Shown here one piece after another: positions 4,846-7,778 of a stretch of DNA of 7,778 nt. The stretch is from an uncultured Clostridia bacterium (lineage in GTDB: Bacteria > Bacillota > Clostridia > Oscillospirales > Ruminococcaceae). Location of the stretch: NCBI GenBank assembly GCA_945910715.1, contig CAMDZU010000052.1, positions 1 to 7,778 on the forward strand, read 5' to 3'. Numbering within the stretch: the first letter of the stretch is position 1; each line of letters opens with the position of its first letter. The notes under the pieces were generated by a model. It searched no databases and was not told where the DNA came from. It was given only the letters and a program-made list of their open reading frames with translations. The translations under genes and the position numbers were made by a program.

Positions 4846-7482
4846 ATGAAAGAATTGGCAAAAACATACTCCCCGAAGGACTTCGAGGACAGAATTTACC
4901 GTGAGTGGGAGGAAAAGAAATACTTCCACGCAGAAATTGATCCCAACAAGAAACCATATACAATCGTAATTCCGCCCCCGAATATTACAGGTCAGCTCCA
5001 CATGGGTCACGCCCTTGACGAAACACTGCAGGATATTCTTATCCGCTGGAAGAGAATGCAGGGCTATTCCGCATTGTGGCTCCCCGGCACAGACCACGCC
5101 TCCATTGCAACCGAGGCGAAAATCGTTGCGGCAATGAAGGAGGAGGGTCTTACAAAGGACGACGTGGGACGTGACGGCTTCCTTGAAAGAGCGTGGGAGT
5201 GGAAGCGTCTTTACGGCGGCAAAATCGTTAATCAGCTGAAAAAGCTTGGCTCCTCCTGCGATTGGGACAGGGAGAGATTTACCCTTGACGAGGGCTGCTC
5301 CGAAGCGGTACAGAAGGTATTTATCGACCTTTACAACAAGGGATATATTTATCACGGCAAGAGAATAATCAACTGGTGTCCCAACTGCAAGACCTCTATT
5401 TCCGACATTGAGTGCGAATATGAGGATCAGCAGGGTCATTTCTGGCATTTAAGATATCCCCTTTCCGACGGCTCTGGCTATGTTGAGCTTGCTACAACAC
5501 GTCCCGAAACCCTCCTTGGCGATACTGCCGTTGCGGTAAACCCAAAGGACGAGCGCTACAAGGACATTGTAGGCAAAACAGTTAAGCTGCCCCTTACCGA
5601 CAGGGAAATTCCCGTTATTGCAGATGATTACGTTGAAATGGATTTCGGTACGGGCGTTGTAAAAATCACTCCTGCCCACGACCCCAACGACTATGAGGTA
5701 GGTCTGCGCCACAATCTGCCTGTTCTCACCGTAATGAACGAAGACGCAACCATAAACAACGAATACGGCGGAAAGTACGCAGGAATGGACAGATACGAGG
5801 CAAGAAAGGCAATGGTTGCCGACCTTGAAGCACAGGGACTGCTTGTAAAGGTTGAGGAAATGCCTCACAGAGTAGGCACCTGTCAGCGCTGCCATACCGT
5901 TGTTGAGCCTATGGTTTCAAAGCAGTGGTTCGTTAAGATGAAGGAGCTTGCACAGCCTGCAATCGACGTTGTAAAAAGCGGCGAGCTGAAATATGTTCCG
6001 AAGCGCTTTGAAAACGGCTACCTTTACTGGATGGAAAATATCCGTGACTGGTGCATTTCCCGTCAGCTCTGGTGGGGTCACAGAATCCCTGCTTATTACT
6101 GCACAAATCCCGACTGCGGACACGAGCTTATCAGCGCAGAATCCGTTGACGTCTGCCCCAAGTGCGGCGCTCCTATGAAGCAGGACGAGGATACCCTCGA
6201 TACATGGTTCAGCTCCGCCTTATGGCCTTTCTCAACATTGGGCTGGCCCGAAAAAACCGCCGACCTTGAATATTTCTACCCCACAAATACCCTTGTAACA
6301 GGCTATGATATTATCCCGTTCTGGGTTGCAAGAATGATTTTCTCGGGACTGGAGCATACAGGCGTAAAGCCCTTCGAGCACGTTCTTATTCACGGTCTTG
6401 TCCGTGACGACCAGGGACGGAAGATGTCAAAATCCTTAGGCAACGGCGTTGACCCGCTGGAGATTATCCGTGATTACGGCGCTGACGCACTCAGACTTAC
6501 CCTTGTGACAGGCAACGCTCCCGGAAACGATATGCGCTGGACAAATACAAAGGTAACCGCAAGCAGAAACTTCGCAAACAAGCTGTGGAATGCTTCAAGA
6601 TACGTTCTGATGAACCTGCCCGAGGATATGGAGGACGCTGTTCTTCCCGAAAATATGCCTATCGAGGACAAGTGGGTGCTGACCCTGTTCAACAACCTTG
6701 TAAAGGACGTAACGGACAATCTTGACAGCTTCGAGCTTGGTATAGCAATTCAGAACATCTACGACTTTATCTGGGATATTTACTGCGACTGGTACATTGA
6801 GCTTACAAAGCCCCGTATCGCACAGGGCGGCGAAACCGCAAGAGCGGCGCAGAATGTGCTTGTATTCGTACTTCAGGGCTGCTTAAAGCTGCTGCACCCG
6901 TTTATGCCGTTCATCACAGAGGAAATATGGCAGTCTATTCCCCACGGCAGTCAGCCCGAAAGCATTATGATTTCAAAGTGGTGCGAGTATGATGAAAAGC
7001 TGAACTTTGCCGAGGAGGAAAAGGATTTCGCAAAGATTATCGACACAATCAAGGCAATCCGTGTTCAGAGAAACGAGCTTAACGTTCCCCCATCAAAGAA
7101 GGTAACAATGTACATTGAAACAGCGGAAACAGAGCTGTTCAGGTCCTGTGCGCCATTCTTCGAAAAGCTTGCAGGCGCAGGAGAGTTGCACGTTTCCGAA
7201 AAGGCTGAAAACGCTGAAAATATGGTAACAGTCGTTACCGCCAGCGCAAGAGCCTTTATGCCTATGGGCGAGCTGGTTGACACCGAAAAGGAGCTTGCAC
7301 GCCTTGAAAAGGAAAAGAAAGCGGTTGAAAAGGACATTGCTTTCCTGTCGGGCAAGCTGAATAATCAGGGCTTCCTGTCAAAAGCTCCTGCACAGCAGAT
7401 CGAAAACGAGCGTGCAAAGCTTGCAAAGGCAGAGGAGAAAATGGCGAAAATCAACGAGTCCATTGAAGCGCTGAAAAAATAA
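4846..7482 (+). CDS. valS: Valyl-tRNA synthetase
   Basis: An 878-residue class I aminoacyl-tRNA synthetase that charges tRNA-Val with valine using ATP, in the cytosol. The HIGH motif appears as HMGH (52–55) inside [18 protein letters not shown], and the KMSKS loop is exact at 526–530 in [14 protein letters not shown]. The editing (CP1) domain, which removes mischarged threonine, is marked by [18 protein letters not shown] (216–233) and [21 protein letters not shown] (266–286). Cysteine pairs likely to bind zinc are C178/C181, C346/C349, C419/C424 and C437/C440. The anticodon-binding helical domain includes the DWYIELTKP region (648–656), and a charged coiled-coil arm fills about 811–878, as is usual for ValRS. 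The length is normal. The start is supported by AAAGGA at 4831–4836, 9 nt upstream. The gene is probably its own unit or served by weak read-through from rqcH, and it ends at the terminator 7590–7637. Confidence 0.98.
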   Translation: MKELAKTYSPKDFEDRIYREWEEKKYFHAEIDPNKKPYTIVIPPPNITGQLHMGHALDETLQDILIRWKRMQGYSALWLPGTDHASIATEAKIVAAMKEEGLTKDDVGRDGFLERAWEWKRLYGGKIVNQLKKLGSSCDWDRERFTLDEGCSEAVQKVFIDLYNKGYIYHGKRIINWCPNCKTSISDIECEYEDQQGHFWHLRYPLSDGSGYVELATTRPETLLGDTAVAVNPKDERYKDIVGKTVKLPLTDREIPVIADDYVEMDFGTGVVKITPAHDPNDYEVGLRHNLPVLTVMNEDATINNEYGGKYAGMDRYEARKAMVADLEAQGLLVKVEEMPHRVGTCQRCHTVVEPMVSKQWFVKMKELAQPAIDVVKSGELKYVPKRFENGYLYWMENIRDWCISRQLWWGHRIPAYYCTNPDCGHELISAESVDVCPKCGAPMKQDEDTLDTWFSSALWPFSTLGWPEKTADLEYFYPTNTLVTGYDIIPFWVARMIFSGLEHTGVKPFEHVLIHGLVRDDQGRKMSKSLGNGVDPLEIIRDYGADALRLTLVTGNAPGNDMRWTNTKVTASRNFANKLWNASRYVLMNLPEDMEDAVLPENMPIEDKWVLTLFNNLVKDVTDNLDSFELGIAIQNIYDFIWDIYCDWYIELTKPRIAQGGETARAAQNVLVFVLQGCLKLLHPFMPFITEEIWQSIPHGSQPESIMISKWCEYDEKLNFAEEEKDFAKIIDTIKAIRVQRNELNVPPSKKVTMYIETAETELFRSCAPFFEKLAGAGELHVSEKAENAENMVTVVTASARAFMPMGELVDTEKELARLEKEKKAVEKDIAFLSGKLNNQGFLSKAPAQQIENERAKLAKAEEKMAKINESIEALKK

Positions 7483-7570
7483 GGAGCTTCTTGCTCCAAA
7501 GAGAAACTCCTCGTCCGCCGGTTTCGACGTAGCATGAAGGAATGCCGCACCATAACTTTTCCCGACGGAT
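7483..7570. other. Non-coding patch after valS with imperfect inverted ends
   Basis: It starts right at the valS stop codon with a 5-bp hairpin (GGAGC at 7483–7487, GCTCC at 7493–7497). A GC-richer segment follows, bounded by TCCGCCGG (7514–7521) and CCGACGGA (7562–7569), which pair at 7 of 8 positions. An AT-rich terminator region then begins. I see no convincing gene on either strand. The sharp change in composition and the matched ends suggest an inserted or dispersed repeat, an inference that cannot be tested from this window alone. Confidence 0.4.
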
Positions 7571-7589
7571 AACTGATAAAACTTAATAC

Positions 7590-7637
7590 AAAAATCTTCG
7601 CATAATCCATATACGCAGAATTATGCGAAGATTTTTT
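7590..7637 (+). terminator. Bidirectional intrinsic terminator after valS
   Basis: Perfect 17-bp arms: AAAAATCTTCGCATAAT at 7590–7606 and its complement at 7620–7636, with a 13-nt loop. The right arm ends in six T (7632–7637). The left arm begins with five A, so the hairpin could also stop transcription coming from the right. It lies 107 bp after the valS stop and closes that unit. Confidence 0.93.
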
Positions 7638-7721
7638 ACAGTTTTAAATGGTTTTTAGTATAACCGCTTATTTTTTCTTTAGCAGGCTGTAAAGAGATGT
7701 GCTGAAAGCAAAAAAATTCTG

Positions 7722-7750
7722 TTGACAAATTCAGTAAATGATGATATACT
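7722..7750 (+). promoter_or_regulatory. Consensus sigma-A promoter for a gene beyond the right edge
   Basis: TTGACA at 7722–7727 (perfect −35), a 17-bp spacer and TATACT at 7745–7750 (5 of 6 −10). Initiation should fall near 7757. The only ATG after it in the window (7757) is followed by a stop after five codons, so the gene itself lies outside. The stretch 7638–7721 between terminator and promoter holds no gene that I can see. Confidence 0.82.
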
Positions 7751-7778
7751 TACCTTATGTATCAGAATTATTGATTAT

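Noticed and set aside
4840..5895. Two long minus-strand open frames inside valS
   Set aside because: They are antisense to strongly conserved valS motifs and match no family I know.
7365..7610. Minus-strand open frame of 81 codons over the valS end and the downstream patch
   Set aside because: It begins within the terminator hairpin loop, lacks a ribosome binding site, and its second half is antisense to valS.

Overview
The window looks like a stretch of Bacillota chromosome, most likely from an anaerobic clostridial lineage close to Ruminococcus/Oscillospiraceae. This is an inference. It rests on AAAGGA(G)-type ribosome binding sites, a bacterial RqcH (NFACT) gene, the trmK–nif3 pair known from Bacillota, a clostridial-type DUF1858 redox protein, moderate GC with frequent CTT leucine codons, and hairpin-rich intergenic DNA. 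Five protein genes are present, all on the + strand, four complete and one cut by the left edge. I see no tRNA, rRNA, CRISPR array, transposase or phage gene.

Layout. 1–992 is the 3' part of an unrecognised, probably extracytoplasmic protein with a Pro/Thr-rich linker. It is followed by a strong intrinsic terminator (1058–1092). A sigma-A-type promoter (1139–1167) then starts a four-gene cluster. First is a 66-aa CxxC redox protein (DUF1858, 1201–1401), which overlaps trmK (tRNA m1A22 methyltransferase, 1398–2021) by 4 bp. Next come a Nif3-like metal protein (2040–2810) and rqcH (ribosome-associated quality control, 2841–4601). A 244-bp gap (4602–4845) holds a 27-bp-period tandem duplication and four successive inverted repeats. 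valS (valyl-tRNA synthetase, 4846–7482) follows. The last 296 bp hold a possible repeat-like patch, a long bidirectional terminator (7590–7637) and a consensus promoter (7722–7750) for a gene beyond the right edge.

How the genes fit together. trmK, rqcH and valS all concern tRNA and translation: modification of A22, alanine tailing of stalled nascent chains on 50S subunits, and charging of tRNA-Val. The DUF1858 and Nif3 proteins have no firmly settled role, but their tight packing with trmK suggests shared expression. Most of the window is ordinary housekeeping content. The least explained parts are the structured intergenic DNA before valS, the patch after valS, and the coupling of the CxxC protein to trmK. 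I did not find a convincing new multi-gene system.
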